DNA of 64,000 nt, taken from NCBI RefSeq assembly GCF_001482195.1, contig NZ_KQ759763.1:1337321-1401320 (forward strand). Reading direction: 5' to 3'. Positions 40,294 to 48,837 of this stretch are shown piece after piece (the first letter of the stretch is position 1; the number at the start of each line of letters is the position of its first letter). The notes under the pieces were generated by a model, which ran no database searches, was not told the origin of the DNA, and saw only the letters and a list, made by a program, of their open reading frames with translations. A program made the translations under genes and the position numbers. The DNA is from Luteimonas abyssi (GTDB lineage Bacteria > Pseudomonadota > Gammaproteobacteria > Xanthomonadales > Xanthomonadaceae).

Positions 40294-41076
40294 ATGAAGC
40301 GTTGCATGGCACTGTGTTTCGGCGTGATGTTGGCGGTGATGAGCGGGGCGGCGAGCGCCCAGGACTTGGCGCCGGCGGATGCGCCGCGTCTTGACGCGGT
40401 GGCCGCGACAGGCGCGGCGATGTACCGCCTCGATCAGGCGGCTGCGACGGCAACCGATCTCGCCCAGGCGCAGCGCGCCTTCCGGCGCGACAAGCGGGTA
40501 CGGGGTTGGATCACCGAGGATCTGGGGTCGGCGGTGGCCGTGTACTTCCTGGATGACGCCGGCCAAGCGATCTACCGGGTCGACGTGCCCGATTCGGACG
40601 AGGTGTCCGGCGCGCTGCAAGTCATGGACACGCCGCTGGTGTTGGACGGTGCGTTGGCAGCGGCCGTGCAAGCGCGCGCGTCGGCATTGGCGGCACTCGA
40701 GAGCGCGGATGATTTCGGCGGCTGCAGCCGGCAGCACAACACCGTGGTGCTGCCGGTGGATGGGCATCCGGGGCGCTTCCACGTCTATATCCTGCCGGGC
40801 ACTACGCGGCACCACGTCGTGCCGATCGGCGGCAGTTACCGTGTGGAGGTCGACAACGGGCAGGTGATCGCCCAGCGACCGTATACGCGCTCGTGCATCG
40901 AGCTGCAGAACCCGCCCGGTAACGTGGCGATGATGATCACCCACCTGCTGGACGACACGCCGACGGAGGTGCATGTGTTCTGGAGCCTGTGGGCCGGCAC
41001 TCCGCTGATGGTCTCAACCGAGGCGGGTGCGTGGCGGGTGGAGAACGGCCAAGTGACCTTGCTGCACGAGCAGTGA
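40294..41076 (+). CDS. Secreted protein of unknown function
   Basis: A 260-residue exported protein with a signal peptide (KRCMALCFGVMLAVMSGAAS-A, cleavage likely before QDLAP). The mature part begins with a helical Ala-rich region and continues as beta-rich segments such as SAVAVYFLDDAGQAIYRVDV, RFHVYILPGTTRHHVVPIGG and EVHVFWSLWAGTPLMVSTEA. I recognise no family. ATG 40294 is used rather than 40288 because AGGA then sits at a workable distance (9 bases). Codon use matches the chromosome. A RAYT-derived remnant follows directly after the stop. Function unknown. Confidence 0.7.
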   Translation: MKRCMALCFGVMLAVMSGAASAQDLAPADAPRLDAVAATGAAMYRLDQAAATATDLAQAQRAFRRDKRVRGWITEDLGSAVAVYFLDDAGQAIYRVDVPDSDEVSGALQVMDTPLVLDGALAAAVQARASALAALESADDFGGCSRQHNTVVLPVDGHPGRFHVYILPGTTRHHVVPIGGSYRVEVDNGQVIAQRPYTRSCIELQNPPGNVAMMITHLLDDTPTEVHVFWSLWAGTPLMVSTEAGAWRVENGQVTLLHEQ

Positions 41077-41312
41077 TAACGGGGGCGGTTTCACTTGCCG
41101 CCGCTTTTGGCTAGGCGATGTGCAAGCAGGGAGCCGGTAAAGCGCTGCGTCCTGACTTCGACCATCGTTCGGAAGTCACCGCGTCCCCAGCGCTATTGTT
41201 GGCGGGAGGGCGCCATGCGTGGCGAGCATGGCGCCCGATTTATGACCTGTCTATCGGGGACGCACACGGCGGCCTATACAGAAAGTGAAACTGCCCCCCG
41301 TTTTTGCACATC
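41077..41312 (-). mobile_element. RAYT-element deletion derivative (MITE-like)
   Basis: Left end GATAACGGGGGCGGTTTCAC and right end GAAAGTGAAACTGCCCCCCG, TTTTT are inverted copies of the REP arm. Between them are the codons for the C-terminus of the RAYT transposase (matching 54380-54475) joined to the segment upstream of its start (matching 55060-55125); the whole middle is missing. The junction is the same as in the copy at 48838-49022. No gene lies in this 311-base gap. Confidence 0.75.
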
Positions 41313-41387
41313 AATATGCTTATGATATCTCCGTCTCAACGTGGCCCACGCGCAGGAAATAACTGAATCGTCACGCCGAAGGGAAGT

Positions 41388-42143
41388 TCAATTGTTGTCA
41401 GCTTTATTTGAAGCCTGGTTTCTAGGAAAGCTCAGCGGCTGTGTTCTGACTTCAAAATTCTGAAATTCGACGACCCTCAGGCGCTCACTTTCAGTGTCGA
41501 AAATAGCAACGTGGTCGGTCGAAGTGGCCACGATATAACCTCGAATCATCAACTCGTTCTCGCGCCAAAGTTCTGCGGGGTCGAGGTAATGCTCTCCCGT
41601 TCGAAAGCTGTCAATCATCTTGTCGGCTGACTGTTTTCCTGCGCTCTCACCGACGAGCGCTGGGATGATTGCGATAAGCAGGATCAAAAGAAAAAGGTAG
41701 AATGCCAAGGTCATCGAAAGTGCGGAAAGGAGTATGGCGGAAGCGGCATTCTTGAGCCAAGCCGGAATCTTCTCGACCCATTGTGATCGAGCCCGCTTTG
41801 GTGCTGGCAGGCGAAAGAACCAGATCACTAGCGCGATCATGAGGCATATCACCCCGAGAAGCGTCAGTGGCATGTTGTCCAGCAACCTGGCGCTCTCGTA
41901 GTAGATCGCGTAGTAACCATTGATCATGGTCCACTCCACGCCGCGGCCGAAGAGATCGCTTGGCACGCCCAGCCCGCGCAGTTGGGTGATGTGGGCAATA
42001 TGACCGGTCAAATGAAGGCAGATGCCGGCCAGGGTGCCAAGGGCAATAAGCAATGCCATAACCGAGGTCAAACGGCTAGCCCAGACGCTCAACGAGCGGT
42101 TTGGCGGACGCCCGCCACTCGACTCTTCCACAGTGCTTTCCAT
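41388..42143 (-). CDS. Membrane protein of unknown function
   Basis: A 251-residue protein with three clear transmembrane helices: LTSVMALLIALGTLAGICLH, LTLLGVICLMIALVIWFFRL and SMTLAFYLFLLILLIAIIPA. The polar N-terminus (MESTVEESSGGRPPNRS) and the C-terminal 75 residues (ELMIRGYIVATSTDHVAIFD, then TESERLRVVEFQNFEVRT) lie outside the membrane. The tail looks like a small beta domain. Base composition is somewhat lower in G+C than the core genome. No family with a known function is recognised, and no operon partner is adjacent. GGGGGAGG precedes the ATG. Confidence 0.7.
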   Translation of the reverse strand: MESTVEESSGGRPPNRSLSVWASRLTSVMALLIALGTLAGICLHLTGHIAHITQLRGLGVPSDLFGRGVEWTMINGYYAIYYESARLLDNMPLTLLGVICLMIALVIWFFRLPAPKRARSQWVEKIPAWLKNAASAILLSALSMTLAFYLFLLILLIAIIPALVGESAGKQSADKMIDSFRTGEHYLDPAELWRENELMIRGYIVATSTDHVAIFDTESERLRVVEFQNFEVRTQPLSFPRNQASNKADNN

Positions 42144-42207
42144 ATGCCTCCCCCTGATTTGGCCTTGAATGCCGTCACAGTAGCGCTCGGCAGTCTCAGT
42201 TCCGGAG

Positions 42208-42360
42208 ACGGCGGTAGCGGGGTCAGGTCTAATTTTCCGACTTCCAAGGGCGGTGAGCTTCTCGAACCCCGGTGAAGGGCTTCGCTTTGGTTCCGGATAA
42301 CGGGTCAGGTTGGCTCACTTACTGCCGTTTTTGGCTGGATGGTGGCGAACGCTGGCATCG
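42208..42360. repeat. Decayed REP/RAYT fragments
   Basis: Two degenerate REP arms: AGCGGGGTCAGGTCTAATTT at about 42214, and GATAACGGGTCAGGTTGGCT followed by CACTTACTGCCGTTTTTGGC at about 42297. The second continues into sequence resembling the RAYT C-terminal codons and then diverges. The 299-base gap contains no gene. Confidence 0.55.
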
Positions 42361-42442
42361 CCTACGTGGTGTTGACCGAGGTCGTCGACTGCCGACCCAA
42401 TTTGAGCAGGAAATCACTGGGTCATTACAGGCGCGTGGTCGA

Positions 42443-43102
42443 TCAACCGTTTCCGCACTTCCAAGACTCGTAAGGAATTGGATGTTCATTTAGATAGTGT
42501 TGCGTGGCAGGCTCAAGTTTTTCCCTTGAGTATGCGTAAGCACCGCCAGTTTTTCCCTGACTTGGCCCTTCTGACACCACACTTGCCTGCGAACACATCA
42601 CTTCGACTGGCTCAAGGCCCACGCCACTGTTCCAAACCTTGACCGCACCACCAGGCGCTAGTCCGACAATCAGCTGATTGCGGTACTGCAGCTTCTGTTC
42701 GGGCAAGTACCTCGGCTGTGGCTCGCGTTGCTGCATCAAGCGTCGCACCTCGTCGGGAATCTCGAGCGTCACTTCGTAGGTCTGGGGTTCGACCAGTGAT
42801 TGCCAGCGCACGTAGATGCGGGCGGGCAGGTCCGCGCCGGTGACGTTCCGGCCTGCACCACGCCCCGGTCGATCTGGCCAACCCGATGGGTCTCCCGAGT
42901 AGCGAAGCGACACCGTGCCGCTCCCCGCGTTCGGATACAGCCCCCCTTTGACATCGATGACGCTCGCGGTCTCCACCCACGTTTCCATGTAGGCAGGCGC
43001 GCCGAAGCCGAGGTGCCATGGCTCTTCCAATGCGCCAGACCTCACCGTGGCACCGCTGCATCCGATCAACATGACAAACAGCAGTAACCAGACACTTTTC
43101 AT
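42443..43102 (-). CDS. DUF2931 family lipoprotein, probable immunity protein (copy 2)
   Basis: A 219-residue lipoprotein (signal KSVWLLLFVMLIGC, lipobox LIGC). Conserved blocks shared with the neighbouring gene include LPARIYVRWQSLVEPQTYEV, TLEIPDEVR, VGLAPGGAVKVW and EVMCSQASVV. The C-terminus is HPIPYESWKCGNG. DUF2931 lipoproteins are typically encoded next to type VI Tle1 lipases, and a periplasmic lipoprotein immunity role fits that location. It and the gene at 43137-43790 are tandem duplicates (roughly half identical by eye). Both start with the same ATTCCGCACGCCCTCC (complement) leader, so the duplication carried the ribosome site. Coding is clear; the immunity role is inferred. Confidence 0.82.
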   Translation of the reverse strand: MKSVWLLLFVMLIGCSGATVRSGALEEPWHLGFGAPAYMETWVETASVIDVKGGLYPNAGSGTVSLRYSGDPSGWPDRPGRGAGRNVTGADLPARIYVRWQSLVEPQTYEVTLEIPDEVRRLMQQREPQPRYLPEQKLQYRNQLIVGLAPGGAVKVWNSGVGLEPVEVMCSQASVVSEGPSQGKTGGAYAYSREKLEPATQHYLNEHPIPYESWKCGNG

Positions 43103-43136
43103 TCCGCACGCCCTCCGATGGCGTCTACAAGGGCCG

Positions 43137-43790
43137 TCAATCGGCTCCGCACGTCCATGAGCCGTAGGGGATCGGGTGGGCCTCCACATATGGGCGCGCC
43201 CGTTCTGGCAAGGTCACGTAGCGACCACCGTAACGGCCACCGTCGGGTCCTCCTGCCACCACGCTGGCCTGTGCACACATCACTTCGACCGGATTACCCA
43301 GCGTCCCACTCACCCACACCTTGATCGCACCGCCGGGTGCCAGACCCACCACCAGCCGATCCCGATAGCTGCTCCGGTTCGGATCGCGCACCGAAGGGGC
43401 CTGCGTCAGCATCAACGCGCGCACCTCCTCCGGAATCTCCAGCGTCGCCTCGTAGGTCTGCGGCTCCACCAACGATTGCCACCGGACATGGATGCGGGCC
43501 GGGAGACTGGCCCCGATGATCGAGCGTCCCGGGCTGGCGCCGAGCGTGGCGGGCCAGCCCGCGGCACTTCCGGAATAGGAAATCCCCGCAGTACCGCTAC
43601 CGGAACGCGGAAAGACCCGACCGTCCATGTCCTCGACGCGTGCAGCTTCGATCCATGCACTCATGTAGTTCGGTGCGATGAATCGTAGTGCCCACGCGTC
43701 ATATGGCAATCCACGTACTGCGGTACTTGTTCCGGAGACACAGCCGGGCAACATCACCAGCAACAGGACAGCCAGCCATAGCCGCTTCAT
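43137..43790 (-). CDS. DUF2931 family lipoprotein, probable immunity protein (copy 1)
   Basis: A 217-residue lipoprotein with signal KRLWLAVLLLVMLPGC (lipobox LPGC). It shares with copy 2 the blocks SGSGTAGISYSGSAAGWPA, LPARIHVRWQSLVEPQTYEA and VGLAPGGAIKVW, and the tail HPIPYGSWTCGAD. The ATG overlaps the TGA of the upstream lipase gene (ATGA), so effector and putative immunity protein are translationally coupled, as expected for a toxin-immunity pair. A second copy follows 34 bases downstream. Having two divergent immunity-like genes suggests protection against more than one effector variant. Confidence 0.84.
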   Translation of the reverse strand: MKRLWLAVLLLVMLPGCVSGTSTAVRGLPYDAWALRFIAPNYMSAWIEAARVEDMDGRVFPRSGSGTAGISYSGSAAGWPATLGASPGRSIIGASLPARIHVRWQSLVEPQTYEATLEIPEEVRALMLTQAPSVRDPNRSSYRDRLVVGLAPGGAIKVWVSGTLGNPVEVMCAQASVVAGGPDGGRYGGRYVTLPERARPYVEAHPIPYGSWTCGAD

Positions 43791-45643
43791 TCCGCACGCC
43801 CTCCCAGGTTGGCGTAGTTGACGCGTGCATAGTCGTCCGTCGGCCGGCTGATGTACAACGCGTTGAACGGCAGCGGGCCGGGGCCGAGCCCCTCCAGCAG
43901 ATCGATGTTCCAGTGCGCGGACAGATGCAGGTACTTGCGCTTGAGCAACGCGTCTTCGGCCGCGGTCAACAAGGGGCCACCACCGCGCGCATACGCGACG
44001 AGCTTGTCGCTGATCGGTTGGAGGTCATCCGGCAAGGACAGCGCAGGCACGTCGTCAGGCGACTGCTCCCACGGCACCCCCGCATCCTCCGCCAGGGCGT
44101 GCATGACCCGCAGGCAGACCAGGGTGTAGGCCGCGCTCACTCGTCGCTTGAGCCGCACCGTGGCATACGTGCGTTGCCGCGGTTGTGGCACCACGCTACC
44201 TGTTCGTGGGTCGCGGCGACGGTAGATGATCGCCCGGGCATCCACCTGCAGTTCCGCTTCCGGATATGATGGATCCAGCCAAGGACGCCACAGGGTCTTG
44301 AGCCTGTCGGCCTCCCGATAGGCGCGCGCACGTTCCGGCGTACGTCCCAGCGGTTCGTCGCTGGAGAGGGGTCGGATCATCATCAGTTCCTCGACCACCT
44401 CGTCCCGGTAGCCGCCGCCGATATCGGCATGGGCACCCGGCAGCAGGCGGATGTCGGTGTGCGGCGGGCCGGTCAGGGTCAGCGGGAAGTTCACCCGGTG
44501 TTCGTCCCGGGCACATAGTTGCACCACCTTGTCGGCACAGCCCTCGGGCAGTTGCATCTCCAGCCCGTGCGTGCGGGCACGGAGCGGATCGCCGGTATCC
44601 GCATCCAGTCCCACATTGACGACTGTGTCGAAAAGGCCGACGAAGGCAATGCGCACATCGCGTTTGGCCTGGAATCCCGGCACATAGGTGGCATCACAGT
44701 TGGCCAGCGGATCGCACAGGTCGATGCCGCGCTGGTGCACGAGTGCCACAAAGTGCCGGGCGGCGGCTGCACCGCGCGAGAAGCCGAACACGTGGAAGAC
44801 GACACGCTCGACCAGAGTGTCTGAGTTGTCCTGCGCGAATCGATCCAGTGCTTCACGCACTGTCTTGTCCAGCGTTTCCTCTGCGCGACTTCTGACACCG
44901 GCAGCACCTTTACCCATGCCCTGTCCCCGGATCGTACTGTCGGGTTCTCCCGTTGTTGTACCGATGCCGGCGATGTACAACGGAATGAAGAACTCACTCG
45001 CACCGTCCTCGGGAAGTGTTTGCGTGCTGTCCCGAAACAGGTCGTACAACTTCGCCACATTCGTCGCAGCCCCCTCGTAACTGCCACTGCCCATGTAGGA
45101 CTTGCAGAAGTCCCGATAGGCCTCCGCATCCGCCTCGTCGCGCACGTCCACGCGGCATTGCGCGCCGAGCTCGGCATTGGTGGCGTTGTTGTTGGTGCCG
45201 TCGAAGAACAGCCCGAGGTGCACGGTGACGGCGTTGAGCATCGGCTCGGTGCTGTCAGCGAACGCCATGGCGTCGTCCGACTGGGCCGGGCGCAAGCGGG
45301 TGGGCACTTCGTGGCCTGCCTCCTCGGCCCGGCGCCCAGCCGGCGTGAGATAGCTCTGCGGCAGCGTGTCCTCGATGCGCATCGTCAGCGGACAGCTGCT
45401 GATGGCGTGACAGCCGCAGCTGAGCTTGTGGCCCTGCAACACCAGCCCACGGCCGTTGAGGCTGCGGCTGAGGCAGCCCTCCACGAACACCTGCTGCCCA
45501 CCGCAGCAGATCGCCGACATGCCGCGGGTGATCACCGGAATACCGTCGATGGGCATGAACGCATCGCCCGGCCCGAGGACGTGACCGCCGCTGCTGGTGC
45601 GGTCGCCGACGCGGATCGGGCCGCCCCGGAGCAGGCGGGTCAT
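43787..45643 (-). CDS. Type VI secretion effector: PAAR domain fused to a Tle1-type (DUF2235) phospholipase
   Basis: A 618-residue fusion. Residues 1-90 form a PAAR-like spike-tip domain (RVGDRTSSGGHVLGPGDAFM, then VITRGMSAICCGG). After a linker, a DUF2235/Tle1 alpha/beta hydrolase begins at about 140: HLGLFFDGTNNNATN, nucleophile elbow FGFSRGAAAARHF (Ser289), VGLFDTVVNVGLD and PGAHADIGGGYRDE. The enzyme hydrolyses phospholipids in a target cell after delivery on the VgrG spike. The ATG overlaps the stop of a PAAR-type gene (ATGA), and two DUF2931 lipoproteins follow. No vgrG or other T6SS core gene is in the window, so this is an orphan cargo module. Confidence 0.92.
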   Translation of the reverse strand: MTRLLRGGPIRVGDRTSSGGHVLGPGDAFMPIDGIPVITRGMSAICCGGQQVFVEGCLSRSLNGRGLVLQGHKLSCGCHAISSCPLTMRIEDTLPQSYLTPAGRRAEEAGHEVPTRLRPAQSDDAMAFADSTEPMLNAVTVHLGLFFDGTNNNATNAELGAQCRVDVRDEADAEAYRDFCKSYMGSGSYEGAATNVAKLYDLFRDSTQTLPEDGASEFFIPLYIAGIGTTTGEPDSTIRGQGMGKGAAGVRSRAEETLDKTVREALDRFAQDNSDTLVERVVFHVFGFSRGAAAARHFVALVHQRGIDLCDPLANCDATYVPGFQAKRDVRIAFVGLFDTVVNVGLDADTGDPLRARTHGLEMQLPEGCADKVVQLCARDEHRVNFPLTLTGPPHTDIRLLPGAHADIGGGYRDEVVEELMMIRPLSSDEPLGRTPERARAYREADRLKTLWRPWLDPSYPEAELQVDARAIIYRRRDPRTGSVVPQPRQRTYATVRLKRRVSAAYTLVCLRVMHALAEDAGVPWEQSPDDVPALSLPDDLQPISDKLVAYARGGGPLLTAAEDALLKRKYLHLSAHWNIDLLEGLGPGPLPFNALYISRPTDDYARVNYANLGGRAE

Positions 45644-46008
45644 GCGCCGGTCCCTGCGTCGTCGCCGAGCGTGGCGAGGGCGACGCTGCCGTCGTCGTAC
45701 TCGATGGCGACGACGCTGTGCTGACCGGGATCGAGGATGTACTCACCTGGACGCGTGGTGAGGCTGCCGGCGCAGGCGACGGGCTGGCCGTGGGCCTGGA
45801 GGGCATCCAGGCGGGTGAGGATGCGGGCATCACCCAGGTGAGGGTGGGTGACGGTATCGCCAGCGCAGGCCAGCGGCACGTCGTGGTGGCGCATCCCGCT
45901 GGACGCAGTGGCGACAGTACTGCCGAGGTTGGTGCGGGCGCCCTGTTGCGCCAGCGGCACGATCCGGCGGGGCTGCGGGGGCCGGTGGGGGCGTGCATCG
46001 TCTTTCAT
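45640..46008 (-). CDS. Small PAAR-like protein
   Basis: A 122-residue protein that ends by ATGA overlap with the lipase gene. It looks like a second PAAR-type protein: CAGDTVTHPHLGDARILTRL, then GQPVACAGSLTTRPG. The C-terminal DPGQHSVVAIEYDDGSVALA is a beta-hairpin-like tail. PAAR proteins cap the VgrG trimer and carry effectors. It may serve as an adaptor for the PAAR-lipase or be delivered itself. ATG 46008 was chosen because AGAGAGG lies upstream and the earlier in-frame region is repeat-like. The repeat-poor N-terminus (KDDARPHRPPQPRRIVPLAQ) is basic and unstructured. Confidence 0.72.
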   Translation of the reverse strand: MKDDARPHRPPQPRRIVPLAQQGARTNLGSTVATASSGMRHHDVPLACAGDTVTHPHLGDARILTRLDALQAHGQPVACAGSLTTRPGEYILDPGQHSVVAIEYDDGSVALATLGDDAGTGA

Positions 46009-46226
46009 GTCGACCTCTCTCCTTGAGATTCCTTGTCGATGTGCGGCATGCGTGGGACAGGCTGGTCCGGCCGGGCGTGCGGTGTCGTCGGGCAAGTCAG
46101 TGTTCGGCTTCCGGACAACACCGCGACCGGGAGTAGGAAAAACCTGATTAGGGAGAACGTGCGGGTCCGGGACCTTCTATGGGTGGGCTGGGGGTGGGGG
46201 GCGACACGCGGCTCCACCACTTGATA

Positions 46227-46265
46227 TGCAATTGAAAGATGTCATCAAATGCAATCAAAAGATGT
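46227..46265. promoter_or_regulatory. Pair of direct repeats (iteron-like) upstream of the HTH gene
   Basis: TGCAATTGAAAGATGT (46227-46242) and TGCAATCAAAAGATGT (46250-46265), 14 of 16 bases alike, start 23 bases apart (about two helical turns). They sit in a small AT-rich island within the otherwise GC-rich 414-base gap between the PAAR gene and the HTH gene. They are candidates for binding by the adjacent XRE protein; no other gene is seen in the gap. Confidence 0.45.
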
Positions 46266-46422
46266 ATTGCTTGGTTCGTTACACGTCGGCACTTTCCGGG
46301 CGGTAAGCGCCGCTGTCGTAAGTCCGCCGCCTTGCACCTGACTTACGCAGCACGTAGAGTCTACCTCGGGCGTAGCCCATGGGTCATGCTGTTTGCATGT
46401 TCGCGTCGCAACCGGCCCGCCT

Positions 46423-46806
46423 GTGAGTTCCGCCCTCTCCGCTCCCCGGGCGGTGGTGGCGGCGCGCCTGCGCCAGATCCGCCAGCTGCGGGGCCTGAGC
46501 CAGCGGGACGTCGGAATCCGGATGGGACTGGACAAGGACACGGCATCGGCACGGATCAGCCGCTACGAGAGCGAGGCCATGACGGTCAGCCTCGAGTCGC
46601 TGTTCGCGCTGGCGCAGGCCCTGGACGTGCCCCCCGCCTACCTGCTGGCCGACACCCCGGCCATGGCCGATGCCATCCTGGCGCTGGGCACCGAAAGCGC
46701 CACCCAGCAGACAAGGCTGGCGGAGGCGGTCGCGGCCTTGGTGGCGATGCCCGTCGGCCAGCGCAAGGCACTGCTCGAAGGCCTGCTGGACACGCACCGG
46801 CCATAG
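46423..46806 (+). CDS. XRE/HTH_3-type transcriptional regulator
   Basis: A 127-residue DNA-binding protein. The helix-turn-helix is LRQIRQLRGLSQRDVGIRMG with LDKDTASARISRYES; the form D-K-x-x-A-S-x-R-I-S-R-Y-E is typical of the family. The remaining residues continue as helices (VSLESLFALAQALDVPPAYL, and then a tail with no known domain). GTG 46423 is the likely start; TTG 46393 would add ten residues. Neither has a good ribosome site, so a leaderless message is possible. Next to the type VI cargo cassette, it may control that cassette or itself through the iteron-like repeats; this is only inference. Confidence 0.75.
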   Translation: MSSALSAPRAVVAARLRQIRQLRGLSQRDVGIRMGLDKDTASARISRYESEAMTVSLESLFALAQALDVPPAYLLADTPAMADAILALGTESATQQTRLAEAVAALVAMPVGQRKALLEGLLDTHRP

Positions 46807-46839
46807 CACGCACGGCCGGGTTCGCAAGGAACCGCACAC

Positions 46840-47178
46840 ATGTGGGCAAGGATGCGCCACTGGCTTCGGCAACGCCGTCGTCCGCCGCGTCGCACCGTCA
46901 CTGCCGAGGTCATGACGGCGCTGGTCGACATCAACATGCTCTCGTTGAACATCACCGAGGCGCAGTGGCTGCTGCGGCATGTCGCGCCGCTGACGGATGC
47001 AGAGACGCAGACCATCACGCGCTTCCTCGAAGCGGCCGCCGCGTGCCTGGCCGAGACCCCGCCGCTGTCGGCACCTGCCGATCAATGGCACGCGCTGCAG
47101 GCGCGCGCGCGTGCGCTCAATGCGGAGTTCACGCGTTTGCGTGACCGGGTGACGGGCGGTGATGACCGCGCGCCATAA
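46840..47178 (+). CDS. Small hypothetical protein
   Basis: A 112-residue protein of unknown function. The N-terminal 20 residues are strongly basic (WARMRHWLRQRRRPPRRTVT), and the rest is helical with LNITEAQWLLRHVAPLTDAE and CLAETPPLSAPADQWHALQA. No recognised family. It starts 33 bases after the XRE gene in the same direction (AAGGA 9 bases before the ATG), so the two could be co-transcribed. Codon use agrees with the surrounding chromosomal genes. Coding status is probable rather than certain. Confidence 0.55.
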   Translation: MWARMRHWLRQRRRPPRRTVTAEVMTALVDINMLSLNITEAQWLLRHVAPLTDAETQTITRFLEAAAACLAETPPLSAPADQWHALQARARALNAEFTRLRDRVTGGDDRAP

Positions 47179-47195
47179 ACACGGAATCAGGTTCG

Positions 47196-47240
47196 GGGAA
47201 AACGGGGTCGGAAAACGGGGTCAGGTTCACTTTGACGCGC
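47196..47240. repeat. Tandem solo REP arms
   Basis: GAAAACGGGGTCGGAAAACG and GGGTCAGGTTCACTTTGACG: two successive GAAAACGGGGTC starts, the second complete. It lies in the 294-base gap between the small hypothetical gene and the NERD gene, which otherwise shows nothing. Confidence 0.65.
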
Positions 47241-47472
47241 CCTCGACCGCGAGGCCTGATAGAGAGCCGGCTAGTTCACCTCACTTGGGGACTTGCCTTC
47301 CGGCTGTCACGGCGACCTACCGGGAGGTCCGCACTGCGGTGCGGAAGACAGCTCCCTTATGTTGACCCAAGAGCGACTAGCCCGCGGCACCCACCGTAGC
47401 TTGTTGCAACCAGCGAGTACACGTGCGTGGTGGACGGGGAGGCTCACCGTCTCGATCGCGTAGTTCGAGCCA

Positions 47473-48363
47473 TCAGGTGATGGCGGGATATCGCAATGCG
47501 AGTGCCTGTGCGATCAGCCTACGTTTCTCGACAGAGACGACTGGCTCGCCGTAGGTGAACCACTCGCAGCCCCGGCCCATCGGCGTGAAGACAAAGACCT
47601 CCGAACTCTTCCCGGCTCCTGTCTTCTCTACATACCATCCAGGCAGCGAAACAGCGGGCTTGACGGAAGCCGGCTCGTCCAATGCTTCGCGCAGAAGGTT
47701 GGCGAGGTGGCTTGCCTGGCGTCGTGCCTGCTCGATTGGGGCACGCGTCACAAAGTCAGGGAATTGAAGTGTTTCGCCATCGAAGGTGAGCTTTGCTTTG
47801 TTCTGGGATGGTAGGTGTCTCGGCTTGCGAAATGATTTGGTCTCCACAGCGAAGATGCCGCGGGGCGCGATCACCACGTGGTCGATGTTGAATTTCCCGC
47901 AAGGCAGGTCGTGCATCACAATGCAGTCTTTCGCGGTGAGCCGGTTGAGCTGTATGCCGGTCACACGCTCGGCCAACAGACCATCCCGTGCCTGCTCCTT
48001 TCGCTTGAGATGGCGTTGGTACTGCCAGAAGCCGAACCCAAACAGAGGCACCCATCCTGCAAGGAAGAGTGCCTCTTGCGTTCGGAAGCGAAACTGCGTC
48101 CAGTCGATCTGCGTCGTCGCCCAGATCAGAAAGAGCATCGGCAGCGCGAGGGTCATGAGGTTGTATCCGTACATGATCTCCTCGTCCGCTTTGTCGATGC
48201 GTCGTAGAAGCTGCTGCCCAGGCAGATGACCGATTTGCTTCCCGTGTAATGGTGATCGTCGCTGGCGCGATGTCCGGACGGCCTTGAACACCAAGAGAAT
48301 GATCAACGTGATCACAGTTGATGCGATGAAAACTGCGTGGCCGATGAAGATTTCCCATTTCAT
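47473..48363 (-). CDS. NERD-domain membrane protein
   Basis: A 296-residue protein with two N-terminal transmembrane parts (HAVFIASTVITLIILLVFKA at about 9-28; LMTLALPMLFLIWATTQID and FLAGWVPLFGFGFWQYQRHL around 70-120). A NERD (nuclease-related) domain follows from about 125: ERVTGIQLNRLTAKDCIVMH, DHVVIAPRGIFAVETKSFRK, then a C-terminal WYVEKTGAGKSSEVFVFTPM. The D-x-x-V, E-T-K core of the fold is there. NERD proteins are thought to bind or cut DNA/RNA, but function is mostly unproven. Located among mobile-element remnants; a defence role is possible. AAGGAG precedes the ATG by 8 bases. Confidence 0.85.
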   Translation of the reverse strand: MKWEIFIGHAVFIASTVITLIILLVFKAVRTSRQRRSPLHGKQIGHLPGQQLLRRIDKADEEIMYGYNLMTLALPMLFLIWATTQIDWTQFRFRTQEALFLAGWVPLFGFGFWQYQRHLKRKEQARDGLLAERVTGIQLNRLTAKDCIVMHDLPCGKFNIDHVVIAPRGIFAVETKSFRKPRHLPSQNKAKLTFDGETLQFPDFVTRAPIEQARRQASHLANLLREALDEPASVKPAVSLPGWYVEKTGAGKSSEVFVFTPMGRGCEWFTYGEPVVSVEKRRLIAQALALRYPAIT

Positions 48364-48408
48364 ATCTGTGCTCCTTGCGCTGATGCAGCGACATCATGGT
48401 GCGCGGTT

Positions 48409-48700
48409 TCAGCACGTAACGCTCGCTAGCGACAAGACCGACTCGTGGCGGCCCTCCCGGAGCGTGCTGGTGCGAAAGTGGCCTGCATTAAAAACGTATT
48501 GGTGTCCGAGCCGCTGCATGAGTTGCCCAGTATCGCCAGCCGCGGCGTTGCCTTGGTTGTCCCTCAGAACAGAGGCATGCAGAGGCATGCCGGTCACCAA
48601 TAGCTCTCCCTGCAGCGCCTGCAGATATCGCAGGCGGTCACTATCAGCAATGAAAAAAAAGAGTGGCCGATTGTTGCCGCGCTACATGATGTGTTGCGTA
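48409..48700 (-). pseudogene. RAYT transposase pseudogene, N-terminal half
   Basis: On the minus strand it encodes fragments such as GDTGQLMQRLGHQYVFNAGH and FRTSTLREGRHESVL, which align with GDLARMMQKLGRQYV and RTGTLWEGRYKACL of the intact RAYT at 54.4-55.1 kb. Frames are interrupted and the C-terminal half is gone. It is too diverged to be a copy of the intact element; it is a second subfamily. Confidence 0.75.
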
Positions 48701-48837
48701 ACTTTAGTTAGGTTGAGGCGGGCAGGCGAGCCACTCGGGTCAGTGTGCTAGTCCGCACGCGGCGCGCGCATCGAGGAATCTGAAGAGGGTTGGCCGGTTG
48801 AATTACTGGCGCGTCATGAAAGCGAAGCTGACCACGT

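Noticed and set aside
47179..47472. Possible small gene in the region after the XRE and hypothetical genes
   Set aside because: The only open frames cross the tandem REP arms, lack ribosome sites and have no recognisable sequence.
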